Assembly (NCBI RefSeq): GCF_029227915.1
Contig: NC_079886.1
Location: forward strand, 434,001-498,000
Direction of reading: 5' to 3'
Origin: Hydractinia symbiolongicarpus
Lineage: Eukaryota > Cnidaria > Hydrozoa > Anthoathecata > Hydractiniidae
DNA length: 64,000 bases
Numbering within the stretch: the stretch's first letter is position 1; each line of letters begins with the position of its first letter. Of the stretch, positions 34,600 to 44,934 are shown piece by piece. The notes under the pieces were generated by a model. It saw only the letters and a program-made list of their open reading frames with translations. It had not been told where the DNA came from and ran no database searches. The position numbers and the translations under genes are program-made.

Positions 34600-37140
34600 C
34601 GCGTTTTCCCGTAAATCCCGTACTCGGCCCGTATAGTCAAAAGTATTCAAAAAAGTACCCACGGAGTAAACTCATTTCCCGAATGATTTTTTAAATTATT
34701 TTTTCACCACTAAAACGCATGAGACTTGCAGTTTTCAAAAATGTTTTCATTTGTGATGAGACGCTGAATAAAAGAAGTTTAGTCGCCGGCAAACGAAAAC
34801 CCGCGTTTTCCCGTAAATCCCGTACTCGGCCCGTATAGTCAAAAGTATACAAAAAAAGAACCCAGGGAGTAAACTCATTTCCCGAACGATTTTTTAAATT
34901 ATTTTTTCACCACTAAAACGCATGACACTTGTAGTTTTCAAAAATGTTTTCATTTTTGATAAGACGCTGAATAAAAGAAGTTTAATCGCCGGCAAACGAA
35001 AACCCGCGTTTTCCCGTAAATCCCGTACTCGGCCCGTATAGTCAAAAGTATGCAAAAAAAGTACCTAGGGAGTAAACTAATTTCCCGAATGATTTTTTAA
35101 ATTATTTTTTCACCACTAAAACGCATGAGACTTGTAGTTTTCAAAAATATTCTCATCTTTGATGAGACGCTAAATAAAAGAAGCTTAATCGCCGGCAAAC
35201 GAAAACCCGCGATTTCCCGTAAATCCCGTACTCGGCCCGTATAGTCAAAAGTATACAAAGAAAGTACCCAGGAAGTAAACTCATTTCCCGAACGATTTTT
35301 TAAATTATTTTTTCACCACTAAAACGCATGAGACTTGTAGTTTTCAAATATGTTTTCATTTTTGATGAAACGCTAAATTAAAGAAGTTTAATCGCCGGCA
35401 AACGAAAACCCGCGATTTCCCGTAAATCCCGGACTCGGCCCGTATAGTCGAATGTATATAAAGAAAGTTCCCAGGGAGTAAACTCATTTCCCGAACGATT
35501 TTTTAAATTATTTTATCACCACTAAAACGCATGAGACTTGTAGTTTTCAAAAATGTTTTCATTTTTGATAAGACGCTGAATAAAAGAAGTTTAATCGCCG
35601 GCAAACGAAAACCCGCATTTTCCCGTAAATCCCGTACTCGGCCCGTATAGTCAATAGTATACATAAAAAGCACCCAGGGAGTAAACTGATTTCCCGAATG
35701 ATGTTTTAAATTATTTTTTCACCACTAAAACGCATGAGACTTGTAGTTTTGAAAAATGTTTTCATTTTTGATGAGACGCTGAATAAAAGAAGTTTTATCG
35801 CCGGCAAACGAAAACCCGCGATTTCCTGTAAATCCCGGACTTGGCTCCTATAGTCGAATGTATACAAAGAAAGTACCCTGTGAGTAAACTCATTTTCAGA
35901 ACGATTTTTCAAATTATTTTTTCACCACTAAAACGCATGAGACTTGTAGTTTTCAAGAATGTTTTCCTTTTTGATAAGACGCTGAATAAAAGAAGTTTAA
36001 TCGCCAGCAAACGAAAACCCGCGATTTCCCGTAAATCCGGTACTCGGCCCGTATAGTCAAAAGTATACAAAGAAAGTACTCAAGGAGTAAACTCATTTCC
36101 CGAACGATTTTTTAAATAATTTTTTCACCAGTAAAACGCATGAGACTTGTAGTTTTCCAAAATGTTTTCATTCTTGATGAGACGCTGAATAAAAGAAGCT
36201 TAATCGCCGGCAAACAAAAACCCGCGATTTCCTGTAAATCCTGGACTTGGCCCGTATAGTCGAATGTATAAAAGAAAGTACCCAGGGAGTAAACTCATTT
36301 CCCGTACGATTTTGTAAATTATTTTTTAATCTCTAAAACGGATGAGACATGTAGTTTTTAAAAATATTTTCATTTTTGATGAGACGCTGAATAAAAAAAG
36401 TTTAATCGCCGGCAAACAAAAACCCGCGATTTCCCGTAAATCCCGTACTTGGCCTGTATAGTCAAAAGTACATAAAAAAAGTACCCAGGGAGTAAACTGA
36501 CTTCCCGAATGATTTTTTAAATTATTTTTTCACTACTAAAACGCATGAGACTTGTAGTTTTCAAAAAAAATTTTATTTTTGATGAGACGCTGAATAAAAG
36601 AAGTTTAATCGCCGGCAAACGAAAACCCGCGATTTCCTGTAAATCCCTGGCTTGGCCCCTATAGTCGAATGTATACAAAGAAAGTACCCTGTGAGTAAAC
36701 TCATTTTCAGTACGATTTTTTAAATTATCTTTTCACCACTAAAACGCATGAGACTTGTAGTTTTCAAAAATGTTTTCATTTTTGATAAGACGCTGAATTT
36801 AAGAAGTTTAATCGCCGGCAAACGAAAACCCGCGATTTTCCGTAAATCCGGTACTCGGCCCGTATAGTCAGAAGTATACAAAGAAAGTACTCAAGGAGTA
36901 AACTCATTTCCCGAACGATTTTTTAAATTATTTTTTCACCACTAAAACGCATGAGACTTGTACTTTTCCAAAATGTTTTCATTCTTGATGAGACTCTAAA
37001 TAAAAGAAGTTTAATCGCCGGCAAACGAAAACCCGCGATTTCCCGTAAATCCCGGGCTTGGCCCGTATAGTCGAATGTATATAAAGAAAGTACCCTGTGA
37101 GTGAACTCATTTCCCGAACGATTTTTTTAAATTATTTTTT
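34600..37140 (+). repeat. Long HOR copy 3, shorter by internal and edge changes
   Basis: Follows copy 2 at an offset of 2638 bp (13 monomers) from about 31962. One monomer is missing near 36165, where TTTTCCAAAATGTTTTCATTC runs straight into GATGAGACGCTGAATAAAAGAAGC. It ends with block A type monomers that correspond to 30743-30870. The missing monomer again keeps the phase. Confidence 0.8.
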
Positions 37141-37750
37141 CACCATTAAAACGCATGAGACTTGTAGTTTTCAAAAATGTTTTCATTTTTGATAAGACGC
37201 TGAATTTAAGAAGTTTAATCGCCGGCAAACGAAAACCCGCGATTTTCCGTAAATCCGGTACTCGGCCCGTATAGTCAGAAGTATACAAAGAAAGTACTCA
37301 AGGAGTAAACTCATTTCCCGAACGATTTTTTAAATTATTTTTTCACCACTAAAACGCATGAGACTTGTACTTTTCCAAAATGTTTTCATTCTTGATGAGA
37401 CTCTAAATAAAAGAAGTTTAATCGCCGGCAAACGAAAACCCGCGATTTCCCGTAAATCCCGGGCTTGGCCCGTATAGTCGAATGTATAAAAGAAAGTACC
37501 CAGGGAGTAAACTGATTTCCCGAACGATTTTTCAAATTATTTCTGCAGCACTAGAACGAATGAGACTTGTAGCATTCAAAAATGTTTACATTTTTGATGA
37601 GACGCCTAATGAAAGCAGTTTAATCGCCGACAACCGAAAACCCGCTTTTCCCGTAAATCCCTGGCTTGAACCGTATAGTTGAATGTATACAAAGAAAGTA
37701 CCCTGTGAATAAACTCATTTTCAGAACGATTTTTTAAATTATTTTTTCAC

Positions 37751-40700
37751 CACTAAGACGCATGAGACTTGTACTTTTCAAAAATGTTTTCATTCTTGAT
37801 GAGACTCTAAATAAAAGAAGTTTAATCGCCGGCAAACGAAAACCCGCGATTTCCCGTAAATCCCGGGCTTGGCCCGTATAGTCGAATGTATATAAAGAAA
37901 GTACCCTGTGAGTGAACTCATTTCCTGAACGATTTTTTAATATATTTTTTCACCATTAAAACGCATGAGATTTGTAGTTTTCAAAAATGTTTTCATTTTT
38001 GATGAGACGCTGAATGAAAGAAGTTTGATCTCCGGCAAACGAAAACCCGGGATTTCCTGTAAATCCCGAACTTGGCCCGTATAGTCGAATGTACAAAAGA
38101 AAGTACCCAGGGAGTAAACTGATTTCCCGAACGATTTTTCAAATTATTTCTGCAGCACTAGAACGAATGAGACTTGTAGTATTCAAAAATGTTTACATTT
38201 TTGATGAGACGCCGAATGAAAGCAGTTTAATCGCCGACAACCGAAAACCCGCTTTTCCCGTAAATCTCTGGCTTGAACCGTATAGTTGAATGTATACAAA
38301 GAAAGTACCCTGTGAATAAACTCATTTTCAGAACGATTTTTTAAATTATTTTTTCACCACTAAGACGCATGAAACTTGTAGTTTTTAAAAATGTTTTTAT
38401 TTTTGAAAAGACGCTGAATAAAAGAAGTTTAATCGCCGGCAAACGAAAACCCGCGATTTCCCGTAAATCCCGTACTCGGCCCGTATAGTGAAAAGTATAC
38501 AAAGAAAGTACTCAGGGAGTAAACGTATTTCCCGAACGATATTTTAAATTATTTTTTCACCGCTAAAACGCATGAGACTTGTAGTTTTCAAAAATGTTTT
38601 TATTTTTGATGAGACGCTAAATAAAACAAGTTTTTTAGCCGGCAAACGAAAACCCGCGATTTCCCGTAAATCCCGGACACGACCCGTATAATCAAAAGTA
38701 TACAAAGAAAGTGCCCTGGGAGTAAACTCATTTCCCGAACGATTTTTTAAATTATTTTTTCACCACTAAAACGCATGAGACTTTTAGTTTTCCAAAATGT
38801 TTTCATTCTTGATGAGACTCTAAATAAAAGAAGTTTAATCGCCGGCAAACGAAAACCCGCGATTTCCCGTAAATCCCGGGCTTGGCCGTATAGTCGAATG
38901 TATATAAAGAAAATGCCCTGTGAGTGAACTCATTTCCCGAACGATTTTTTAAGTTATTTTTTCACCATTAAAACGCATGAGATTTGTAGTTTTCAAAAAT
39001 GTTTTCATTTTTGATGAGACGCTGAATGAAAGAAGTTTGATCTCCGGCAAACGAAAACCCGGGATTTCCTGTAAATCCCGAACTTGGCCCGTATAGTCGA
39101 ATGTATAAAAGAAAGTACCCAGGGAGTAAACTGATTTCCCGAACGATTTTTCAAATTATTTCTGCACCACTAGAACGTATGAGACTTGTAGTTTTCAAAA
39201 ATGTTTTCATTTTTGAGAAGACGCTGAATAAAAGAAGTTTAATCGCCGACAACCGAAAACCCGCTTTTCCCGTAAATCCCGTACTCGGCCCGTATAGTTG
39301 AATGTATACAAAGAAAGTACCCTGTGAATAAACTCATTTTCTGAACGATTTTTTAAATTATTTTTTCACCACTAAAACGTATGAGACTTGTAGTTTTCAA
39401 AAATGTTTTCATTTTTGAGAAGACGCTGAATAAAAGAAGTTTAATCGCCGGCAAACGAAAACCCGCGATTTCCCGTAAATCCCGTACTCGGCCGGAATAG
39501 TCAAAAGTATACAAAGAAAGTGCTCAGGGAGTAAACTCATTTCCCGAACGATATTTTAAATTATTTTTTCACCACTAAGACGCATGAGACTTGTACTTTT
39601 CAAAAATGTTTTCATTCTTGATGAGACTCTAAATAAAAGAAGTTTAATCGCCGGCAAACGAAAACCCGCGATTTCCCGTAAATCCCGGGCTTGGCCCGTA
39701 TAGTCGAATGTATATAAAGAAAGTACCCTGTGAGTGAACTCATTTCCTGAACGATTTTTTAATATATTTTTTCACCATTAAAACGCATGAGATTTGTAGT
39801 TTTCAAAAATGTTTTCATTTTTGATGAGACGCTGAATGAAAGAAGTTTGATCTCCGGCAAACGAAAACCCGGGATTTCCTGTAAATCCCGAACTTGGCCC
39901 GTATAGTCGAATGTACAAAAGAAAGTACCCAGGGAGTAAACTGATTTCCCGAACGATTTTTCAAATTATTTCTGCAGCACTAGAACGAATGAGACTTGTA
40001 GTATTCAAAAATGTTTACATTTTTGATGAGACGCCGAATGAAAGCAGTTTAATCGCCGACAACCGAAAACCCGCTTTTCCCGTAAATCCCTGGCTTGAAC
40101 CGTATAGTTGAATGTATACAAAGAAAGTACCCTGTGAATAAACTCATTTTCAGAACGATTTTTTAAATTATTTTTTCACCACTAAGACGCATGAAACTTG
40201 TAGTTTTTAAAAATGTTTTTATTTTTGAAAAGACGCTGAATAAAAGAAGTTTAATCGCCGGCAAACGAAAACCCGCGATTTCCCGTAAATCCCGTACTCG
40301 GCCCGTATAGTGAAAAGTATACAAAGAAAGTACTCAGGGAGTAAACGTATTTCCCGAACGATATTTTAAATTATTTTTTCACCGCTAAAACGCATGAGAC
40401 TTGTAGTTTTCAAAAATGTTTTTATTTTTGATGAGACGCTAAATAAAACAAGTTTTTTAGCCGGCAAACGAAAACCCGCGATTTCCCGTAAATCCCGGAC
40501 ACGACCCGTATAATCAAAAGTATACAAAGAAAGTGCCCTGGGAGTAAACTCATTTCCCGAACGATTTTTTAAATTATTTTTTCACCACTAAAACGCATGA
40601 GACTTTTAGTTTTCCAAAATGTTTTCATTCTTGATGAGACTCTAAATAAAAGAAGTTTTATCGCCGGCAAACGAAAACCCGCGATTTCCCGTAAATCCCG

Positions 40701-41394
40701 GGCTTGGCCGTATAGTCGAATGTATATAAAGAAAATGCCCTGTGAGTGAACTCATTTCCCGAACGATTTTTTAAGTTATTTTTTCACCATTAAAACGCAT
40801 GAGATTTGTAGTTTTCAAAAATGTTTTCATTTTTGATGAGACGCTGAATGAAAGAAGTTTGATCTCCGGCAAACGAAAACCCGGGATTTCCTGTAAATCC
40901 CGAACTTGGCCCGTATAGTCGAATGTATAAAAGAAAGTACCCAGGGAGTAAACTGATTTCCCGAACGATTTTTCAAATTATTTCTGCACCACTAGAACGT
41001 ATGAGACTTGTAGTTTTCAAAAATGTTTTCATTTTTGAGAAGACGCTGAATAAAAGAAGTTTAATCGCCGACAACCGAAAACCCGCTTTCCCCGTAAATC
41101 CCGTACTCGGCCCGTATAGTTGAATGTATACAAAGAAAGTACCCTGTGAATAAACTCATTTTCTGAACGATTTTTTAAATTATTTTTTCACCACTAAAAC
41201 GTATGAGACTTGTAGTTTTCAAAAATGTTTTCATTTTTGAGAAGACGCTGAATAAAAGAAGTTTAATCGCCGGCAAACGAAAACCCGCGATTTCCCGTAA
41301 ATCCCGTACTCGGCCGGAATAGTCAAAAGTATACAAAGAAAGTGCTCAGGGAGTAAACTCATTTCCCGAACGATATTTTAAATTATTTTTTCAC
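37751..41394 (+). repeat. 1822-bp nonamer higher-order repeat (two full copies)
   Basis: 37751-39572 and 39573-41394 align at exactly 1822 bp (9 monomers less 5 bp). Both start with CACTAAGACG (37751, 39573) and share GAACGATTTTTTAATATATT, ATCTCCGGC, ACGACCCGTATAATC, CTTGGCCGTATAG lacking one base, and CTCGGCCGGAATAG. A partial third copy (about 41640-41933) repeats the ATCTCCGGC and AGAACGGATGAG monomers. Confidence 0.9.
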
Positions 41395-42619
41395 CACTAA
41401 AACGCATGAGACTGGTAGTTTTCAACAATGTTTTCATTTTTGATGAGACGCTAAATAAAACAAGTTTAATCGCCAGCAAACGAAAACCCGCGATCTCCCG
41501 TAAATCCCGTACTCGGCCCGTATAGTCAAAAGTATACAAAGAAATTACTCAGGGAGTAAACTCATTTCCCGAACGATATTTTAAATTATTTTTTCACCAC
41601 TAAAACGCATGAGACTTGCAGTTTTCAAAAATGTTTTCATTTTTGATGAGACGCTGAATGAAAGACGTTTGATCTCCGGCAAACGAAAACCCGGGATTTC
41701 CTGTAAATCCCGAACTTGGCCCGTATAGTCGATTGTATAAAAGAAAGTACCCAGGGAGTAAACTGATTTCCCGAACGATTTTTCAAATTATTTCTGCAGC
41801 ACTAGAACGGATGAGACTGGTAGTATTCAAAAATGTTTACATTTTTGATGAGACGCCGAATGAAAGCAGTTTAATCGCCGACAACCGAAAACCCGTTTTT
41901 CCCGTAAATCCCTGGCTTGACCCGTATAGTTGAATGTATAAAAGAAAGTACCCAGGGAGAAAACTGATTTCCCGAACGATTTTTCAAATTATTTCTGCAC
42001 CACTAGAACGAATGAGACTTGTAGTATTCAAAAATGTTTACATTTTTGATGAGACGCCGAATGAAAGCAGTTTAATCGCCGACAACCGAAAACCCGATTT
42101 TCCCGTAAATCCCTGGCTCGGCCCGTATAGTTGAATGTATACAAAGAAAGTACCCTGTGAATAAACTCATTTTCTGAACGATTTTTTAAATTATTTTTTC
42201 ACCACTAAAACGCATGAGACTTGTAGTTTTCAAAAATGTTTTCATTTTTTAGAAGACGCTGAATAAAAGAAGTTTAATCGCCGGCAAACGAAAACCCGCG
42301 ATTTCCCGTAAATCCCGTACTCGGCCCGTATAGTCAAAAGTATACAAAGAAAGTACTCAGGGAGTAAACTCATTTCCCGAACGATATTTTAAATTATTTT
42401 TTCACCACTAAAACGCATGAGACTTGTAGTTTTCAACAATGTTTTCATTTTTGATGAGACGCTAAATTAATGAAGTTTATTCGCCGGCAAACGAAAACCC
42501 GCGATTTCCCCTAAATCCCGGACTCGGCCCGTATAGTCAAAAGTATACAAAGAAAGTACCCAGGGAGTAAACGCATTTCCCGAACGATTTTTTAAATTAT
42601 TTTTTCACCACTAAAACGC

Positions 42620-44182
42620 ATGAGACTTGTAGTTTTCAAAAATATTTTTATTTTTGATGAGACGCTGAATAAAAGAAGTTTAATCGCCGGCAAACGAAAA
42701 CCTGTTAGTGGTGATTTTCCAGTTTTTATGTTGAAAAAGTTTATTCATATCTTTGTTCCTATCCTCACTAATATTATAAATTTTTGTTTACAGTCTAATA
42801 TTTTTCCTGATGATCTAAAACTTGCAGAGGTTATACCTGTTTTTAAGAAGGATGACTGTAATGATAAGGAGAACTATAGACCTGTTAGCTTGCTTCCCTG
42901 TTTATCAAAGGTTTTTGAAAGAATTATTCTTAATCAAATGCACACTTTTATGCATGACAAACTCAGCCCTCATCTATCAGGCTTCAGAAAGGGTTATAAT
43001 ACACAATATGCTCTCATTCGAATGATTGAACAATGGAAAAGCACACTTGATAATAAGGGTGTAGTTGGAGCAGTGCTAATGGACCTTTCAAAAGCTTTTG
43101 ATACTATCAACCATGATTTGCTTATTGCAAAGCTGCATGCCTATGGTTTTTCTGAATCTTCTTTATTATTTATTCACTCATACTTGAAAAATCGTTTTCA
43201 GAGAACCAGAATAAATTCTTCTTTTAGCGAATGGCTTCCTCTTCAAGTTGGAGTTCCACAAGGATCAATCTTAGGACCTCCTCTCTTCAATTATTCTATA
43301 AACGATTTATTCTGGTTCATTATTCAATCATCCATTTGTAACTTTGCAGATGATAACACCTTATATGCTTGTGAAAATTCATTAGAAGATGTAAAACAAA
43401 CACTGCTTACTAATTTGGTCATAGTTAATAATTGGTTTTATGAAAATTACTTAGCAATAAATTTGAAAAAGTATCAATATATTGTATTAGGTCATCACGA
43501 TGAAAGTTTGATATTTAACCATTTGAAAATTGCGTGTAAATCGTCTGTAGTGCTTCTTGGTGTTACGATTGACTCGAGACTAAACTTTCATTCGCATGTC
43601 AAAAACATCTGTAATAAGGCTAGTAGGAAACTCAACGTGCTTCAAAGGATATCTTCCTTTTTGACACCCAAGATGAAGCGTTTCCTCTTCAATTCATTTA
43701 TTTTGTCTCAGTTTTCTTACTGTCCCTTAGTATGGATGTTTTGTGGAAAAGTTGCGAATAATCGAATCAATCGTATTCATGAACGTTGTCTAAGAATCAT
43801 ACAGGACGATATAAATGGCAGTTACGATGAACTTTTATCTTTATGTAATGTTAAAAATATTCACATCATCAATTTACAGAATTTAATGAAAGAGGTTTAC
43901 AAATTTTTAAATGGATTGTCACCTCTATATATGAACGAGATATTTTCTGTTAGGGAAAACAAGTACAACCTTCGTTGCTTTAATTTGATCAGGCGACCAA
44001 CTTGTCGGACAACGTACTATGGCTTAAATACTTTATCAAATATTGCAGGGAAGCTATGGATATCTGTGCCTGACGCTACAAAGAATTCTCCTTCTCTCGA
44101 AGCCTTCCGTAGCTCAATAAAATTTTGGGAAGGTGATGTTTGCACCTGTAAAATATGCATGGATATACCATACATATTTTAA
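42620..44182 (+). CDS. 5'-truncated non-LTR retrotransposon reverse transcriptase (CR1/L2/Jockey-like)
   Basis: The open frame has 520 codons. Residues 1-28 are translated satellite, so the ATG at 42620 is not the native start. Element sequence begins at about residue 29. The reverse transcriptase domain covers about residues 60-330: NYRPVSLLP (85-93), SGFRKGY (120-126), motif A with DLSKAFD (catalytic Asp155), GVPQGSILGP (211-220), and FADD (242-245, catalytic Asp244/Asp245), followed by the thumb. The tail has a YNLR block, a TTYYG block and a final CxCxxC cluster near residue 510. By family knowledge the protein copies element RNA into DNA at a nicked target. The upstream endonuclease and ORF1 are missing, so this copy cannot move by itself. 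No stop or frameshift interrupts the 490 element codons, which points to a fairly recent insertion. Assignment to one clade is uncertain. Confidence 0.93.
   Translation: MRLVVFKNIFIFDETLNKRSLIAGKRKPVSGDFPVFMLKKFIHIFVPILTNIINFCLQSNIFPDDLKLAEVIPVFKKDDCNDKENYRPVSLLPCLSKVFERIILNQMHTFMHDKLSPHLSGFRKGYNTQYALIRMIEQWKSTLDNKGVVGAVLMDLSKAFDTINHDLLIAKLHAYGFSESSLLFIHSYLKNRFQRTRINSSFSEWLPLQVGVPQGSILGPPLFNYSINDLFWFIIQSSICNFADDNTLYACENSLEDVKQTLLTNLVIVNNWFYENYLAINLKKYQYIVLGHHDESLIFNHLKIACKSSVVLLGVTIDSRLNFHSHVKNICNKASRKLNVLQRISSFLTPKMKRFLFNSFILSQFSYCPLVWMFCGKVANNRINRIHERCLRIIQDDINGSYDELLSLCNVKNIHIINLQNLMKEVYKFLNGLSPLYMNEIFSVRENKYNLRCFNLIRRPTCRTTYYGLNTLSNIAGKLWISVPDATKNSPSLEAFRSSIKFWEGDVCTCKICMDIPYIF
42697..42704 (+). 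repeat. Target-site duplication, left copy (AAAACCTG)
   Basis: AAAACCTG ends the satellite upstream of the element and is repeated at 44324-44331. The CCTG variant (most monomers have CCCG here) is present in both copies, as expected for duplication of one target. Its left limit is uncertain because the A-rich tail of the element merges with the run of A. Confidence 0.8.
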
Positions 44183-44323
44183 CTTTACTTATTTATTTAT
44201 TTATTTTTCTTATTTTTTATCGCTGTTTGCCTTGTTTTACGTTTTGTTGTCGATTTAAATTAGTTATTTAAATACTATTGTATCTATCGACGTTAAATAA
44301 AGAGAAAATCAAAAAAAAATCAA
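44183..44323 (+). other. Retrotransposon 3' untranslated region and A-rich tail
   Basis: Runs from the stop codon of the reverse transcriptase to the right target-site duplication. It holds four TTTA-like units (about 44188-44205), T-rich sequence, and a terminal A-rich tail interrupted by TC (44302-44323). The interrupted tail resembles a short degenerate tandem repeat rather than a pure poly(A), as is common in CR1/L2-type elements. Confidence 0.75.
44296..44301 (+). promoter_or_regulatory. AATAAA polyadenylation signal of the retrotransposon
   Basis: AATAAA lies about 20 bp before the A-rich tail of the element, the usual spacing for the cleavage signal of a polyadenylated RNA. Many satellite monomers also contain AATAAAAG by chance; this one is singled out by its position in the element. 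Confidence 0.6.
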
Positions 44324-44331
44324 AAAACCTG
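44324..44331 (+). repeat. Target-site duplication, right copy (AAAACCTG)
   Basis: Repeat of 42697-42704 directly after the A-rich tail. The satellite continues from here as CGATTTCCCGTAAATCCCG, completing the monomer that was cut at 42704. Confidence 0.8.
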
Positions 44332-44934
44332 CGATTTCCCGTAAATCCCGTACTCGGCCCGTATAGTCAAAAGTACACAAAAAAAGTACCCAGGGAGTAA
44401 ACTAATTTCCCGAATGATTTTTTAAATTTTTTTTTCACCACTAAAACGCATGAGATTTGTAGTTTTCAAAAATGTTTTCATTTTTGATGAGACGCTGAAT
44501 AAAAGAAGTTTAATCGCCGGCAAACGAAAACCCGCGATTTCCCGTAATTACCGTACTCGGCCCGTATAGTCAAAAGTACACAAAAAAAGTACCCAGGGAG
44601 TAAACTGTTTTCCCGAATGATTTTTTAAATTAATTTTTCACCACTAAAACGCATGAGACTTGTAGTTTTCAAAAATGTTTTCATTTTTGTTAAGACGCTG
44701 AATAAAAGATGTTTAATCGCCGGCAAACGAAAACCTGCGATTTCCCGTAAATCCGGTACTCGGCCCGTATAGTCAAAAGTACACAAAAAAAGTACCCAGG
44801 GAGTAAACTGATTTCCCGAATGATTTTTTAAATTATTTTTTCACCACTAAAACGCATGAGACTTGTAGTTTTCAAAAATGTTTTCATTTTTGTTAAGACG
44901 CTGAATAAAAGAAGTTTAATCGCCGGCAAACGAA

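Larger units (their letters stand above)
24371..37140 (+). repeat. Satellite block D, ~203-bp monomers
   Basis: Same monomer and orientation. Typical variants are ATATTTTCATTTGTGATGAG with TTTAGTCGCC, CGTTTTCGCG with AAGTACACAAAAAAAG, AGTTTACTACAATG, GCATGACACTTG, and ATGAAACGCTAAATTAAAG. Near 30350-30870, 34200-34590 and 36640-37140 there are monomers of block A type (CCTGGCTTGGCCCC, CGGGCTTGGCCCG, ACCCTGTGAG). No gene or RNA seen. Confidence 0.97.
37141..42704 (+). repeat. Satellite block E, ~203-bp monomers of block B type
   Basis: Same monomer and orientation. It contains the divergent type with AAATTATTTCTGCA(C/G)CACTAGAACG, ATGAAAGCAG and GCCGACAACCG, the CCCGGACACGACCCGTATAATC type, and TTCAACAATG types otherwise found in block B (see 10450-11340). 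It also has an ATCTCCGGC / CCCGGGATTTCC type specific to this block. It ends at the retrotransposon insertion. No gene apart from the read-through frame that enters the element. Confidence 0.97.
42705..44323 (+). mobile_element. Truncated non-LTR retrotransposon insertion, 1.6 kb
   Basis: The element interrupts a satellite monomer between GAAAACCTG and the repeated AAAACCTGCGATTTCCC, so satellite phase continues on both sides. It comprises the 3' part of the reverse transcriptase ORF, a 141-bp 3' untranslated region with (TTTA)n and T-rich tracts, an AATAAA signal, and an A-rich tail of the form GAAAATC-A9-TC-A. Truncation at the 5' end and an A-rich 3' end fit target-primed reverse transcription. 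It lies in the same orientation as the satellite as written here. It is the only recognisable autonomous-type transposon sequence in the window. Confidence 0.92.

Noticed and set aside
42822-43025. 67-codon frame inside the retrotransposon
   Set aside because: It is an alternative frame fully inside the reverse transcriptase coding sequence.
42705-44323. Retroviral or LTR element
   Set aside because: No terminal repeats, protease, RNase H/integrase order or primer-binding site. FADD-type reverse transcriptase with a CxCxxC tail, A-rich 3' end and 5' truncation fit a non-LTR element.
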